Positions 48,861 through 62,880 of a stretch of DNA of 64,000 nucleotides are shown in pieces. Each line of letters opens with the position of its first letter. Positions within the stretch are counted from its first letter, which is position 1. The notes below the pieces were generated by a model. That model had not been told where the DNA came from, did no database searches, and saw only the letters and a list, made by a program, of their open reading frames with translations. Position numbers and translations under genes: made by a program. Source of the DNA: Echinococcus granulosus (lineage: Eukaryota; Platyhelminthes; Cestoda; Cyclophyllidea; Taeniidae); contig NW_020170494.1 of the NCBI RefSeq assembly GCF_000524195.1, positions 14,977-78,976 of the forward strand, in the 5' to 3' direction.

Positions 48861-51800
48861 CTACAGAAGTTCAAATGGATGTACTATTTTACAACCATAG
48901 AAACGTCCCCAATTGCCACGGTACTGCATCTTACAGGTGACGGCATTATTGAAGTAGTTGCTTTCAGGAACCAAGTAATGCGGGTTGTAGGTAACCTGTG
49001 GAGAAAACGATAAAATTCAATTACATATGACTGTTATTTGGCGTGTGCAAATGGTGCTCGGACCCCTTGTAAACAAAAAAGAAAACAAATGCAACGCTCA
49101 ATATGCATTATTAATAGCTAGTTCGACTCACAACATATTCTATTTTAAGCTAGTAATCAAACGCACTTCATGACTTGCTAGAATGAATATTGTGCAACGG
49201 TTATTGATACAGATGAAACTTCTCAGATTGTAATTATGAATAAAAAAGGAGAATTTCGTTATTTACTTATGCTAAGCCGTGTTCTTCTTTGATGATCTAT
49301 CAAAGGTATATAATTATCTTTATAGTACCGTAGTTTCTGGCAAACTATCAATTACCTTTATTCGTTAAATTAGAGAGGATTTAATTATATCACCTGGTAA
49401 GTGTAATCACCGACTGGAAGATCGGTGATATCAACCCACTGGCAATCGTAGTTGAAGAAGTACTCGTCCTGACATCCTGGACTAATACCTAGTGCATAAA
49501 TACATTCATTTAAGTACATTTTATTTTTTTCTATCCCAAGTAGGTCTAAAAATCATTGCATTAATTCAGTGCAAATTTAATTTAATCTGTTTGTTCATCA
49601 ATTTATTCGCAGCGAAGGAAAATTCAATAGCTAAAATTTTGTTTTAACAGTACATGGATTTGTAAGCATTAAATCAGACTCTACTTCTCTATTAAATTGG
49701 TGCAAAATTTCGTAGCCGACGAATTTGCTTGTTTGGTTCTACATTTAGGATCTAAACCACTCACAAATTCGAATGCCTTAACGTGTGTGCATATGCAAAC
49801 ACTTCATTTACACACCCACCTTGCTTCCCCTTGGTGTCCATTACATTACTGCAGAAGAAATGCTTCGTGACGTTTTTTTCGCAGTGGTTGTCCTCCAGAC
49901 AGAAGCTCGCCTTGTGCCCGTAGGAGACGAGACGTTCCATTATGTCAATAACCTCGTAACTACCGAACACTTTCATGCTGTGGTAGTGCCTAATGGGGCA
50001 TAGAAGACGATCGTCTTTCCATAACATTCAAATTGGCGAATATTTAGAATAACGTGTGGAATGCGTTTCCGTCTAAATAAGTTAATCCCCCATACCTAAT
50101 GCAAAAGATTGATAAGGAGATCAGTCAGACGTTCGTTCTTAGATTCAAATTATAAATATTTTTGCGTAATTATACACTTAGATTTTGATGTCTATTTTAC
50201 GTAAAGGTGATGTCAGATTTTGGCTCCCATTTTTGTATCAGAGAGATACAAATAAGTTTGCCCAGCTGCTTCACGTGCGAACTAGCATTTGAATAAGTTA
50301 AATTACGTATAAACGTGAACAGCATTAGCAGAGGTTGTTTTACTCCTCCAGTGAATATCTTATGGCTTTCTTGCAGGATACTTGCGTCTTGAATTGACAA
50401 TTAAAAGTCCACTGTGGCATGGCGTTGGTTGTTTTCCGTAGAAATAAGCCAATTTTTCTAACAATTTGGGCACTGAATGACGGGATATATGCCTGTGGGT
50501 TCACTAGGTATTTGCGGTATTATTGTAACACAGAACTGAAAACTGATGGAAAACGGGGATGCATTACTGTGTAATCACGTTTATTTTGAGAGGCAAACAG
50601 CCTTGAATGCGTACGGTTCAAATAAAATATTGCAATTTCATGCATCACCTACTATGTCACATTTCTTCGGCTAGAAGTTGCATTCTATAGACAAAATATA
50701 TCAATTACTTTTTGCTCTAGGATCGCAAGCTTGTCAATTTTTAGAATAAATTCATAAAACCTACCCAAAGCTTGGCCGAATGAATGAGTAGTAGTATGGA
50801 GATAGGGAAATTAATATTTATGATTGATGTAGAGTGAATAGATTATTCAGGCCTAGTGGATTTGTCCAAGAGGCAATAGAGATAGAAAAATGACTTACGC
50901 ATGGCACGGGTGCCATTCCCAGTGTTCGGGTATGAGGGCGGGCAGAAAAGGCGCCATCCCGACGTTCTTTGTGATCGAAGAAAAGCGAATCAGAGTTCGT
51001 GTATCCCAATAGTATCGCCCTTTTATGGTGAAATGAAATAGTTACATCCTAACCATTCAAGGACCAATAATGCAATTTCAGTCAATTCAAGGCCAATCCG
51101 GTCGTATGCCAGAAGATTAAGCAATTTAGTAATGTTGTTTGCTTAAAGGAAATAAGTACAATCAAAGGTTCAAAAGGTGACAAAATCTGCAAGAGGTATG
51201 CGTGTTTCTTTTACCCATTTAAAAGTTATTGACTTCAGCCTATTTACGTGGCTGCGTTTCAGGTTATCTGCTAGCTCATCCCATTGTTTAGAAATCTAGC
51301 TAGTCCTAATAAAGGGGATCTATTTTGCTTGAATTTTACCGAGACTTACCGGGATTGTTGGCGATGTAGGTGTAGACACTGTCTGGGAAGCAGTGCTCTT
51401 CAAGTGCACACTGCAAATGCCACAGTCGAAGTCTTTGAATGTGCACTGAATTCTCCAGTTGCTCAATGTCCGATGTGAGATCCGGTAACTCTGAAGAGGC
51501 GAGTTAACAGAGTTAAAAAACAATAAGGTTTGCTGCCTCTTCCCCAGCCAATCTGTCAACTGAACCTCAATTCGACTGTCAAGGTTAAGGGTGTATAGGT
51601 GAGCGATCTGATTTACCATCGGTTAGAAAAGCGTTAAATTTACCCGCTTAATAAGACAATTTTTTTCTTCCATTCGCGAATGTACACTAGAAATTCACTA
51701 TTTAGCTATTCTTTTCTCCATTGCCCACGAACCAAATTAGTCAAAAAAAGCTTTTAATTCAAACATAGATTTTCAATTTGTATTAATCCTAATTATACAG

Positions 51801-54800
51801 GAAGCTTATTCCATCCATCTATAAATGATCTCAAAGCATTCCTCTCCACTGTTAATCAAAATGATTGGGTGAGACACCAGTATCTACAAAAAATCGTTAG
51901 CTGGTGGCTATGACCCCTTACTATCTTGACAGGCAACGGCAACTGCTTTTGTTGATTTGCATTTGACACCGTTCGGGTCCACGTAGTGTTTGCACTGGTC
52001 AAGACTGGTCTCGTTGCCAAAGCAATGTCCAATAATGGCCACATGCTTCATTGCAGGAAAGACATCACTCACCAAAGGGATCTGGAAGAGAGCATTTACA
52101 AGTGCTTCAATACTGAGAGGCGTATGCGCACCGAGAACGTGTATAGCATATAAGAACGCTAAATAAAACATGCGAAAGGCACACAAAAGAAAAAAGTGGA
52201 ATCAGAACATAATTAAGAGATTTTTCTTGAAGTATGATCTTTGTCACTTCAGGATACTTATTCTAGGCATTTGCCAAAATAATCAGTTCCTTGTTTTCAC
52301 AACTTACTATTACTTTTTTCTGCATTGAATGAAGAATTTATTTTATACATCTTCCTTTATATTCGAACGCCTCCCTCTTTTACAATAGATAAGCTGAGCA
52401 CAGCGAAAAAACAGACATATGGAGGGTATAAACTAGACTAGGGTTGAAGATTATACATGAGATAAAATTCAAGCTTGGTAAAATGTCAAATGTGGGATTG
52501 GTAGAGATCATAACAAGGACATAGCCAGGGCTGGCACTGAAGGTTCCAGTGAAATCAGTCTCAGTAAAAAACTGACCAAGCTCTAAATTGAGAGCCCTAA
52601 GAGATTGAATGCTTAGATCGAATCTGTCGAAATTGTTTTCGAAACCACAATGCAATTTTCATTTTACAAAAAAAATAATTGACAGAAGCGATAAACTTAG
52701 CGTTTCTGTTATCCACAGTAAAAGTTAGGACTCTAACTTTGTAAAGGGCCGACCTTACAACTTACTATCCCGTGGTTAGAGAAACAGTGCATTTTACAGA
52801 CCAGCACCCAGAGTTTTAAATTGGGTTAAATCTACAGAATGAAAGTAGAAACAGTGTTTTACTTCTTCCTAAACTGTATATCGTCTGAGAAAAATTTAAG
52901 CGAGTCTTATAATGCAGTCAACATATATTGGTTGCTTACATTCTTAAAGCAAATGGCAAATGTCGTTTAGTCTACTGGCAAGGCATCTAACTTGATAGCG
53001 AAAATGCTGCTTGGAAAACCAAACAATGTCGTGTTCATTAAAATCTTTCTGATGACACCGATTAGGCGAAGGCTCTCGTTCGACATATCAAAAAGTCTTT
53101 GAAGCCCTTAAGAGAAAATGCAGCGGTTTATTGCGGTGCCAAAGCAATCCCAGAGCTTAGATGTTTTCAGTCATGCCACTACCTGAAAAATTTGATCGAT
53201 AAAATCAGATATAATTTCCCCATTGTCAAGGCAGCGGCAGCTTTATTAAATAAATCTAAACTTTTCTTGCGGTGATCGTCAAAATTAGACTGTTTTGGAC
53301 CTAATTTGATAAATTTGTCACCATAACTAGCTTTCCAGTTCTATCAGGAATAATTTCCACCTTTATCAGCTTGGTATGACGAATTTAGAAAGCATGTCTT
53401 TGATAATTTGCCGTTGGGATCGGTACCTGAATGACCAGTAGGCCATGGTAGGAGTTTTTACAGTAATGACGAAAACAGGTTCATTGGCAAAGGTTATAAC
53501 AAAACGCGGACGCTTCGGAATGGTCTAATAAATATCCGTAAATTCTGCTGACCCGAAGCATCTGGCTAATACTTGACCAAGAGGCAGATGGCTGAGGTTA
53601 TTACCGTCAGCAATATGCCGCTACTTTTGGTTTATCTGTCAGACTGCTTATTAATTTCAAGAACTAGTTCAGTTAATGTACCTCAAAGCAACTCGTGTGT
53701 CTACCATCCTCTCGTCTAATGTCACTTCAAGTTCGCCGGCCTACGATTGCGTCTCTTGTGTCATAGCAAATTAAAGCAGAAGTCAAAAGCCACATTTAGA
53801 CCGCTTTTTGAGCAGTTTGTTGACTACGATTTGAGTGCCGCGACAATATATTGCATAGAAATGAGCTATCATGTGCTCAACAATTTTTACGGCTTCAGAA
53901 TTTGTAAAATGATGCGTAAATTAAAATATTATAGACCGCATAAGGTTTCAAATCCATCAAAGAAGTTGTACTTATTTTATGACCATAATTCAAGGTCTCG
54001 CAGTTAAATAAAACCTAATTTTAGATCTGTCCGAGATATAAATGCAGCTTATGGTTTACCACCAGAACCTTTTAATACTGCAAAAATGTCTTGTATAGTT
54101 CTTATTTTGAGCAAAATAATTCTTTGCAATATTACTGGAGGAAGGCCTGAATTACCGTGGAGGGTGAGATGGAATCCTACCTCAACAGGGTGCGACTGTG
54201 ATAAACACCAACAGATTTACTATTTATTCTTGATTACCTACAATTACAGTGGCCCCGGAAAATAAGACCAAACAGACTCGCCTCTGCAATGCGTCCACCG
54301 ATACCAGAGTTAGTTTGTTTGCAAGCGACGATTGCGTCCATTGTGGTGAAGTCGTCTGGACAGAGGGCTCCAGCCTCGCCGTCTTTCGGTTGAATGATGA
54401 GAATCTGCGCGTCATCCACTGCTTGCGTGGTGTTTAGTTCCTTCACCTGGTATAAACCACTCGTGCCTCTGTTCTTTAGCCTGAATGAAACCTACAACAA
54501 GTTGCCGCTTTGAGCTGGATGGCATTGACTTTCCATTTTTTTATTATATAAATAATACCATCCAATTCCCCGTTATTAGGTAATCTAAGAATGCGGATAC
54601 AACATCCCGGGAAAGTCCGAGAACTGCATTTCAAGCTATTGTCTTCCCTAATATAATGCAGCGCTTAATGTAATGTAATCACGCAATTACTTAAATTCAA
54701 ACAAAAATATGCCTAAAGAATAGGGGTTCCTAACAAACATAAAAAACCAACATTCAAAAGGCATAAACGGGCCTTCATAACTTCAAGCTGTACACCTGCT

Positions 54801-57800
54801 GTTCAAATATCCATCTTGATAACTTTCCATAATTACTGACATGTCTCAACAACAAAAAATAAATCTACTTCGCATCACCTGTGGTTTACTGATGGTGTAT
54901 TAAGGGGCAAAACATTATGCAAATGTGGACCAACCTGCACTTGAATGCGTTTGAGGGGTAATAATTTGATTTTACTAAGCACCCTAAAGTGTGTTATGCA
55001 AATCGGTTCAAAATCAGAATTCGCCAAAGTTCGTGTGTCTTCCACTGCGAAAATTGAAATTATGTTAAAAATCAAGCATGACTGTCAATCCTAGACTAAA
55101 ACGGCAAAATTCTTGTCAGTGCAATTAAGGTATTAGAAACGATAGATGAAGCTAATAAAACTAAAAGAAAATAATAATAAGAAACGGAAAATTAATAAGA
55201 CATATCTTTATTGGTTAATAACTGCATTTAGTTTAAATTTATAAGCCATCTTAATGAAAAAGGATAGGTAAGAAACCTATCACAATAATAGTTAAAGCAT
55301 CTGAAAAGGAACATTGGGAAGAAGAGGCTTCCACATCAATTGAGACAGCTTTTTCTATTTTAATGAATAAAACGCTGATTTTGGCGAATTTGAGTTTAAT
55401 CAAGTTGGTTGAAACCTCAAAAGTACATGAGTAGTAGAAGAACATACATCCTCACCAACCCACCTTGGCGAGCTTTTCGAGCTCCTCCCTGGTGTAGTCC
55501 AGCCGGAGGGGATTCCAAGAGATTTTGGCGCGTGGACTGGTGTCCTGTGCGCACTGCACGCCCGCGTCCTCGTGCTCCGCGCAGTCGTGACGCGCCCAGC
55601 CGTCGAATTTGCAGTCAATCAGACGTGTCTCATTCCCGAGGCACCGCACGTTGTCCATAAAGTAGTTACCTGACACATTGCAATCGCCTGTTAGTTTCTG
55701 TTTTATTTAACGTCGTAATGCTACACGGATATCCCCACGCACTTCCAACGTTTGACCCCTTCTCACAATGCATTGTCCCAAGTCTTTTGACCTCGATCGA
55801 AGGCTTCACCGTTGTAAGTCAGTGATAGCAACATTTATATTCCGTTTAGAGGCAGGGGGTGAATTAATTTGGTATTTTGAGTATTTGCTATAGCAGACAC
55901 CAAAGCCTCCCTTCCTCACTTTTGATTTAGACGTTCCTTGTGATCTGAGTGACCTCAATATTCTCAGTTGCATCCCACATAGGAAATGCTAACACTGTCT
56001 TTCTCTGTCGCTGGTTTACATAAAGTCCTATTATATGTTGACCCTTTATAATGATCCAGTCTTACGATCTGCCGTTAATCAGAAGGGGAGCCTAGAGCAT
56101 GTGACCTTTTTGTGAATGCCCACGAAGCGTCCCAGAGACCTTCCCCAAGTTGAATTCCATACCGATCTCTAGGACTTGTAATTAAAAAAGGAATTTAGTC
56201 CTATGTTAGATGAATGTATAGTCAAAAACTGTGCTTTTTCATAAACTGCTAATGGATTTCTTCAAAATGTGGGATTATATCACCAGTTTCCTGAACGAAA
56301 AGACGACTAATGTAATTTGGTGAATTAATGCATTATCAACGGACCTTAGTACTTTTGACAAATTAACAAGACAGTAATGGAAAAAACATGTAAACTTAAG
56401 GGACTGTCAATGATTTTTACATTGGCCACTGAGCATCAATAAAAGTTATGAAATTGCAGGAACATTACGGCGGCATTATATACGTACGCTTTACCGGAGT
56501 CGCTTGGATTATTAGCAGTAAAGCACCAAATTTTTAATGACTGTCTCAAAGAAGGGTGCGTGTAAATATGCTTTAGCGCAACGACAAATAGCTACTACCT
56601 TAATTTTTCGGCCACGAACAAATCTGAGTAGCTTATTGCCAGTCCCTCGAGACCAGCGGTGTATCTGGTGTTTTGTTAATACCTCCGGGTCGAATAATTT
56701 GGAACATTGAGTAGTGGGCATAAAATAACCCATTTTAATTGCTTTTTGAAAGATCTTTTGCAAAAAACAATAATTGGAGTGCATTGAGCTTATTTTGAAA
56801 AGGTGATTTATGTTTAAGAACTTGATATTTTACAGCACTTAACCAAAAAAGAACTGATTCCAAGTTGTACCATACATTATTATCAAAAAACTTTCATTAA
56901 TTTATAAAGGATATAAACTAAGGACAGAAAAAAGCACTTTTTGTAAATTTGGACCCAGAGGCCTCATGATTTGACAGCTGCATTCTTGACCTGCGTCACA
57001 TTACCCCCTATGGTTTTAGTATCCTGATACTCAAATGGAAAGCTACCCAATGCCATAATTTTAAAATACTAAAGAGTCACCCTAAAGAACATTAAATTTT
57101 GAATATGTCCTCTGGAATAATCAGTATGAACACTCCCGCTTCGTTCATGCCCAATGCCTGAATCACTAAATGTTCAGTTTGTCTACATGCCTTTCAACGA
57201 AAAGAAAGCATGTCTTAAGAGTAGTGAGTCCTAGCGCTGAAAAGATAGTCACTCGAAATATAGGGTGATCACTCCCTTTCAATTCTTGCATGGAGACCTA
57301 TTAAATCTTCACCTGCAGCAGGATTATGGCGTAAAAAGATCAGAGTTTGCACAATGCCTGATATATATAATTGAATTAAATATCTAGCCCCTTATATATG
57401 ACCACCAATCAAAAAGGTGTGATCATATTTACAATTTCTTTTTTTTACTACGTTGTCATCTAGATTATTTTGCAGCCATTATTCATTGACTTGAGTCAGT
57501 ATTGCTGCGCCACTTCATACCTAAACCCTAGAAAGCTTTTCAGTGAAATCTGAAAGGTATGCATCATTACCTAAAACCGTCAAGAAAGGGAAGCCGAGAA
57601 GGGGGAAGAGAGACAAGGAGCATTAGCTGGTACTTACGTCCACTAACAGAATGAAATTTGTTGCGCTTGAGAGCACGCACAGCAAAGCCTAGTCCGAGTT
57701 GGCGGCAGACCACGTTTGCCTCACGGATGGACCAGTTATCGTCGCAGACGCGGCCCCACGCGTAGCCGCGATACACCGCCACTGTACCTGAGGCAAAGTT

Positions 57801-57914
57801 GTCTCCGTCCAGGAGTTTCAGATCGCCATCCACCGGCTTCTTGATCGCGCCCGCCGACACATCTACTAAGGTTGTCGCCGACAGCAGCAACAGTAGTGAC
57901 AGGATAGCGTTCAT
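48861..57914 (-). CDS. Secreted lysyl oxidase-like enzyme, two SRCR domains plus LOX domain, 9 exons
   Basis: Copper amine oxidase that oxidises lysines of collagen-type matrix proteins for cross-linking. Exons: 57914-57638, 55669-55464, 54446-54305, 52104-51922, 51490-51350, 51019-50899, 49989-49820, 49488-49394, 48995-48861; 489 residues. A signal peptide covers residues 1 to about 20. SRCR1 has Cys 57, 70, 102, 112, 122, 132; SRCR2 has Cys 190, 203, 236, 246, 257, 267. The LOX domain starts near LPDLTSD (271). Copper ligands H356, H358 and H360 lie in WHPCHAHYHSM. The LTQ cofactor pair is K383 ([10 protein letters not shown]) and Y423 ([12 protein letters not shown]). Ten Cys in the LOX domain match the family. 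It corresponds to a LOXL with two SRCR domains; LOXL2-4 of vertebrates have four. The exon 4 acceptor (52105) has a poor pyrimidine tract; a better-looking one at 52082 breaks the frame. Confidence 0.94.
52105..54304 (-). other. LOXL intron 3 (2.2 kb)
   Basis: Donor gtatcg at 54304, acceptor before 52104. An unbroken plus-strand frame of 69 codons without a Met (53066-53275) and another at 53747-54007 occur inside it. Neither is recognisable, so no gene is called. The other LOXL introns (55670-57637, 54447-55463, 51491-51921, 49990-50898) also hold nothing identified. Confidence 0.7.
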
Positions 57915-57955
57915 TGTATCAGTTAACCAGTGCCTACCACTTCGAGGTCGGCGCC

Positions 57956-57962
57956 TTTTATA
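57956..57962 (-). promoter_or_regulatory. TATA box of the LOXL gene
   Basis: The minus strand reads CTATAAAAGGCGCC, a near-ideal TATA box, 42 bp upstream of the ATG. With the usual ~30-bp spacing the transcript would start near 57930, leaving a 5'UTR of about 15 nt. A trans-spliced leader could also replace that short 5' end. Confidence 0.75.
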
Positions 57963-60900
57963 GCGCTTTCTGCCTATGCTAATTGATAGTCCGAGGTGGT
58001 GATTATTATTCTGCTGAATGGTGTGGCAATATAATCTTATTCTACTATTTTGGCATTAATCCAGCGGTTCAAAATGTACAGAGGGTGAATGTGCAGACAA
58101 CAAGCTACTGGATTTGGCTTCAAAAGGGCCAATTCACATTTCTAAATTACTTGATTCAATTTGATTAAATGTGAATAATCGTACCCGGAGCATTAAAACA
58201 AAAAATAAAAGAACTTGTTCATCCTTTAAGGAATAAGCTAATTGCGAAGTAAAACAAGTTGGCGATGGTGCGATCAGCTACCCAATTAAAATTGAATTTC
58301 TTGAGGCAGTTGGGATTGAAGGTACGAAATTACCACCGATCTCTAGTCTAATTACAAATGAGCACACCTAGGGATGCTTGATACAATTTAGACTTATGCA
58401 ATTAAAGTGAGGGAGGTCGCAATTTTTAAGTTAATTCTAGTCAAGTGTTCGGTTAAGCTCTTCCAGCGCGCTTTGAGTTTAGTGGCCTACATTATGCAAA
58501 CACATCACCAGTCGGATTTGCATATTGCAGTTGTGCCGATGATCGTATAAGTTTATATAAATTGATGATATAATGCGTCCTTTGTAAATAAGCCCTGAAG
58601 ACATATGATTTGGATTCTTTCGAGCAATACAGGCAACGCCTACCAGTTCATTGTGTTAATCATTATTTTTGGATCAAATAGATAGCAAAAAACATTTATT
58701 TTACTTTGTGTGAGTAGATAGAGTGGATTTAAGTTTGATTGTTAAAAGGAGTAGACTTGAAGATATAGGAAGGTTTCTACCCACAACCTCACTTTGATAA
58801 AACGATATTTTCGTCCCACAAACATTGGTAGCATTTCGCAACAAATACACGAGTTTCAGCCTTACTAAACTTATGGCCAAGAAAAGGTAAGGTTACTCAC
58901 CTTTTTAAGGGGTAGAGAGTATCAGGACAAAAAACATACAGATTAAGATTGTTTTTAAACCAGTATGCGTACGCCAAAACAAAATTCGACATTTGATTCA
59001 TTAATTCCTCCCAGTACGCCATGTGCCACCTCAAGTAAATGTGATCGGAAACGTCCTGATAAAATACAGAGTGTGAACCGGTCCCTTAACCACCGTTCCA
59101 CATCCTTTTGACCAATTTCATTTTCATGCATTTGTAATTGGTAATTTAAAAAGTTTCTTCTATAATCCCTTCTCTGCGCATCTAAACAATCCTAGGCAGT
59201 GGTAGATCACTTATTTGGAACACCTATTTGCGGGTTTGATACATCCGTCAATGGTAAAATTTTCAAAGCAAAAGTTTTTTGGAAATTCGGATTAGTAATC
59301 GCTTGAAACTGTGATGCTTGTAGGTCTCTCTGCTGGTGACGTACCAATTTCACTTGATTCTGAGAACTTTACTAACGAACCTTGTACCAAGTACAACAGT
59401 TACAGTGGAGCAGACTGGCTAATGATATGGGTAAGATGAAAATACAAATAAATATGTCGATATAATACTTTACTCGAATTTATAGGGGTCTGAAAAGTGA
59501 ACGTGATTGTCTGTATGCATTGCGAAACACAGATATGTGTCTACCTACCAGTACTTCCCATCATCTTTCTTGCTACTTTTCTCTTATTCTGGGGCCTCGC
59601 ATTATAAATTCCCGCATTGGTCTTGGTTTCAAATACGCAGAAACTTGTCAGCAAAATATTGCGGCATCTGAAAAATGTGCAGCAGCAGAACGGGCTACCA
59701 CGTAATGGTTTACGTGGTGTAATTCTAGCAACAGATCCCTTAAGGATGGATTCAACACCTTTAGAACAACTCTCAATTTATGCACTGATTTGAGATTATA
59801 GTATTAGGAACTTAGCCTTTGGTGATGCTTAGCGTAGACGATGAAGATATGGGTATATTCCCAAATCAAATAGGAAGGGAAAATCCTAAAAGCATGCATG
59901 AACAGACAAAAGCGCCTCCAAAATCTATCTAGCAATTCTTTCAAGCACTAAAAGGGGTAATTTTGTTCATCCCCCTTTCTTAAGATTATACATTTGCATA
60001 CGAAACAAAAGCTGGGATGGAAATTTAGGCGAGTAGATGTTGTACTTTCAGGAAAAAAGGCACTGCCGAACCAAATCCCGTTTTCAAGAGTTATGAATGG
60101 TAGTGGCGATCATTTACAAGCGATAAGACTATTTTAAGAATCCTTCCAGGATTAAATAATTTTTAATATAAAAACCCACTTGAATTGACTTAGTCCTTTT
60201 TAATATGACCAATTTCCCTTAGTCACTTTGAAAAATATCGACTCACACAATCGTAAATACATTAAGTCCACCAGCACACAGCTGTCACCCGATAACTTAC
60301 TCTAACATGAAACGTGTGACATTCGCCATCCTCTCAGCACGCCTGCTTTTGATGAGCCACTCGTCTCTCAAATGCCCAGGCAAGGCATGAGAAGTTTGCA
60401 AAGAATAAGAAGCACAAATTTAGCTACATTGAACTGTTGGGGTATTTTGATTGCCTTGATCTCCATTATCATGCCGTGGAACTTCATAGCCTACACAAAT
60501 TTGAAGAACTTGGCATGGGAGATTACTTTGATTTCTTTCGTTGAAGTAGTGCACACTGTGTTCCACTTCCCCATGTAGCTTCCTCGACAACCAAACGGTG
60601 TAATCCCGCACTCTGAAATTAGCACAACATCTTGCTTTCTCATTTAAACATTCCAAAAATTTGAGGTGTTTAAATGCAGTTAATTTTTTGACCTCAAATG
60701 TTATTTATGGTATCGTCGGTTGTACAGAGCTATCTGCATTTTGAACGCATCATTTTAATTTCTATACAATCCACGTGACCAGCGCAAGAGACAAGTACAC
60801 CATTTTCAAACTATATTTGAGTATTTACAGTTGGCTTAAACTAATGATGCGGTTGGACGATCCGAGGGAACAGATTCCAGCATTCAAATAATTCATGCTA

Positions 60901-62834
60901 CCCACCAGAGTTCACTATTCATACCTTTCCTTTTCAAAAATCCCTATAAGTAAAAAGTCAGTCGATGCCGTTTGCTTGATCACGCAATTTTCGCCATAAA
61001 TGATAGTAGTATCTGACCCAAGCTGTAGCAAAACAGAAGTGAAGTGTTTTAATCCTAACCCTAATTTGTTTAAAGCAACTGAAGAGACTTTTGCGGACCA
61101 TCGTTTGTATGAAACTGAGCAATAAATGAGGAGCAGATGTCGTTTAAGGCCATTAGCGGAGCCGGAAAGCAAACAAGAGATTTATAAGTGTCCAAAGTGA
61201 CCAGACCAGACAGTTTTCATCTAAGCTGGTGACTTGAGAGAGGTTCAATAACTATTTATTCGTTAAGCGGTGAAAGCTCCAGATTAACATTAAGATTGTA
61301 GGTATTTTTGAATTTGAATTGAATGTTTTAAAACCATGCACCTCGCTATAGAATCCTCCTTAATGAAGAGTTTTTCTGCATTACCAGATCTTTTACTCTT
61401 GACTGATAGCCTTAGTTACTTGGACAGCTGCCTCTGTCGGTTGCACTTGTAATCAGAGATTTGAGGAGAGGTTGTAAATTTGCAGATGCCAGTACATCAT
61501 CGAGAGGTTATGGAGAAGTGGCTCAATCAAATCACTCTTGTATTACAATCAAATTTACTCTTCTTAAACGATCTAAATTAGCATACTACGTCTTCATTTT
61601 AGGAAAGGTTGAAGTTAGAACCATAAATATATGAGTGACCTAGATAAGAGGCAGAACGGACAAAGTGGGTAAAATTGCCTTTCGCTTAACATAGAAAACC
61701 AAGCTTTGGGCGCATTAAAAGATAAGCAGTCTAGATAGAAATTTCTCATATTCATTGCAAATACTCTAAGGCAATTTATTCATCATTTTAAAGCCAGGTC
61801 AATTTTGGAGTAGAAGTGTTACACAGGGAGGCATTTGCTGTTCTCAGGAACCGGGACATGATCCACTAACTCAAGGGGCGGCTGGTCAGAACCCACATTC
61901 AACTTCGTTATACTCTCATTCAATTGTCTCAACACAAATCTATGTAAAATTGCTCAAAAGGTCATTCATCGTAAAGCAATGTTTGTTTAATTTTTTAAGT
62001 GTAGACTATAAGACGGAATGAAAACTACTTTTGGGAATTTGCATGACAAGTCGGCAGGCCACGAATCTGGAAACCAACGTAAAAACTTAACTTAAAACCA
62101 ATTGCAGAGGTCTTTTCAATCTAATTTATTGGAATTTTTGTATCTAAAAGGCATTTAAAAAAGTTAGTAAAAAATTTATGCTGGCAACTATTTAGTGTTA
62201 ACTTTATTTTTACCCTGCAAACCCGTCCAGGCCTCAAAAATTTTTGTCTCATCAATGCAAGAAGGCGAATCCTTACACCATCGGGATTCATTCTTTAACA
62301 GTTTATCTATGGCGTATTTGTGCTTCCGAAAGTTGACCGCAAGGACTTTATTACACATGTTCTAAACTTCTCCAGCTTGTCAAAAATTGATTTGAAAATT
62401 CAACACCCCCCAAATTAATGTATTGTCTTGTGGCATTTGTCATAGAAGTTAATTCCCCTTAAATACTAGTTTTTCAACAACCACTTTGATGGATTATGGA
62501 TTGCACACAGGACATAATGGGAGAGAGATACTATGAAGCATTTGGCTAAATTGCCGTAAGCAGTTGCCAGTGCTCATACAAACATAAACTCATCCGAAGC
62601 AATTCCTTTTATCAGCCCTTTTTCCTTTAAAAACATTGACATGCAAAATAGCATTAAAAGTGTTCCAATGAACCGTGTCATCTAAGCTCCATAAAATGGA
62701 TGGGTCTCTATTCCGAAATAACTACTCTGTGATTGGTTCCTGGGGAAGAACAAATTTATTTGAAACGTATTTTTTCAAGAGGATCGACACACTCAAAAGT
62801 TATTGGCCAAAAGCATTTACTATCCCCCTTTAAG
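57963..62834. other. Intergenic, 4.9 kb, no recognised gene
   Basis: This separates the divergent LOXL and small secreted protein genes, with a TATA box at each edge. The frames at 59520-59705, 60372-60578, 60420-60656 and 60915-61172 have no recognisable domain. No repeat or RNA gene was seen. Confidence 0.5.
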
Positions 62835-62842
62835 TATATATA
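62835..62842 (+). promoter_or_regulatory. TATA box of the small secreted protein gene
   Basis: TATATATA followed by GAGGCC lies 46 bp upstream of the ATG at 62881. It would place the transcription start near 62865, giving a 5'UTR of roughly 15 nt, the same compact layout as the LOXL promoter. Confidence 0.65.
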
Positions 62843-62880
62843 GAGGCCTCGGCTCTTAGCTAGAACGAGAAAGGGTGACT

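Noticed and set aside
53066..54007. Open frames in LOXL intron 3 as a decayed transposon or gene
   Set aside because: Frames of about 70-85 codons are expected by chance in a window this size, and I could match no transposase or reverse transcriptase motif.
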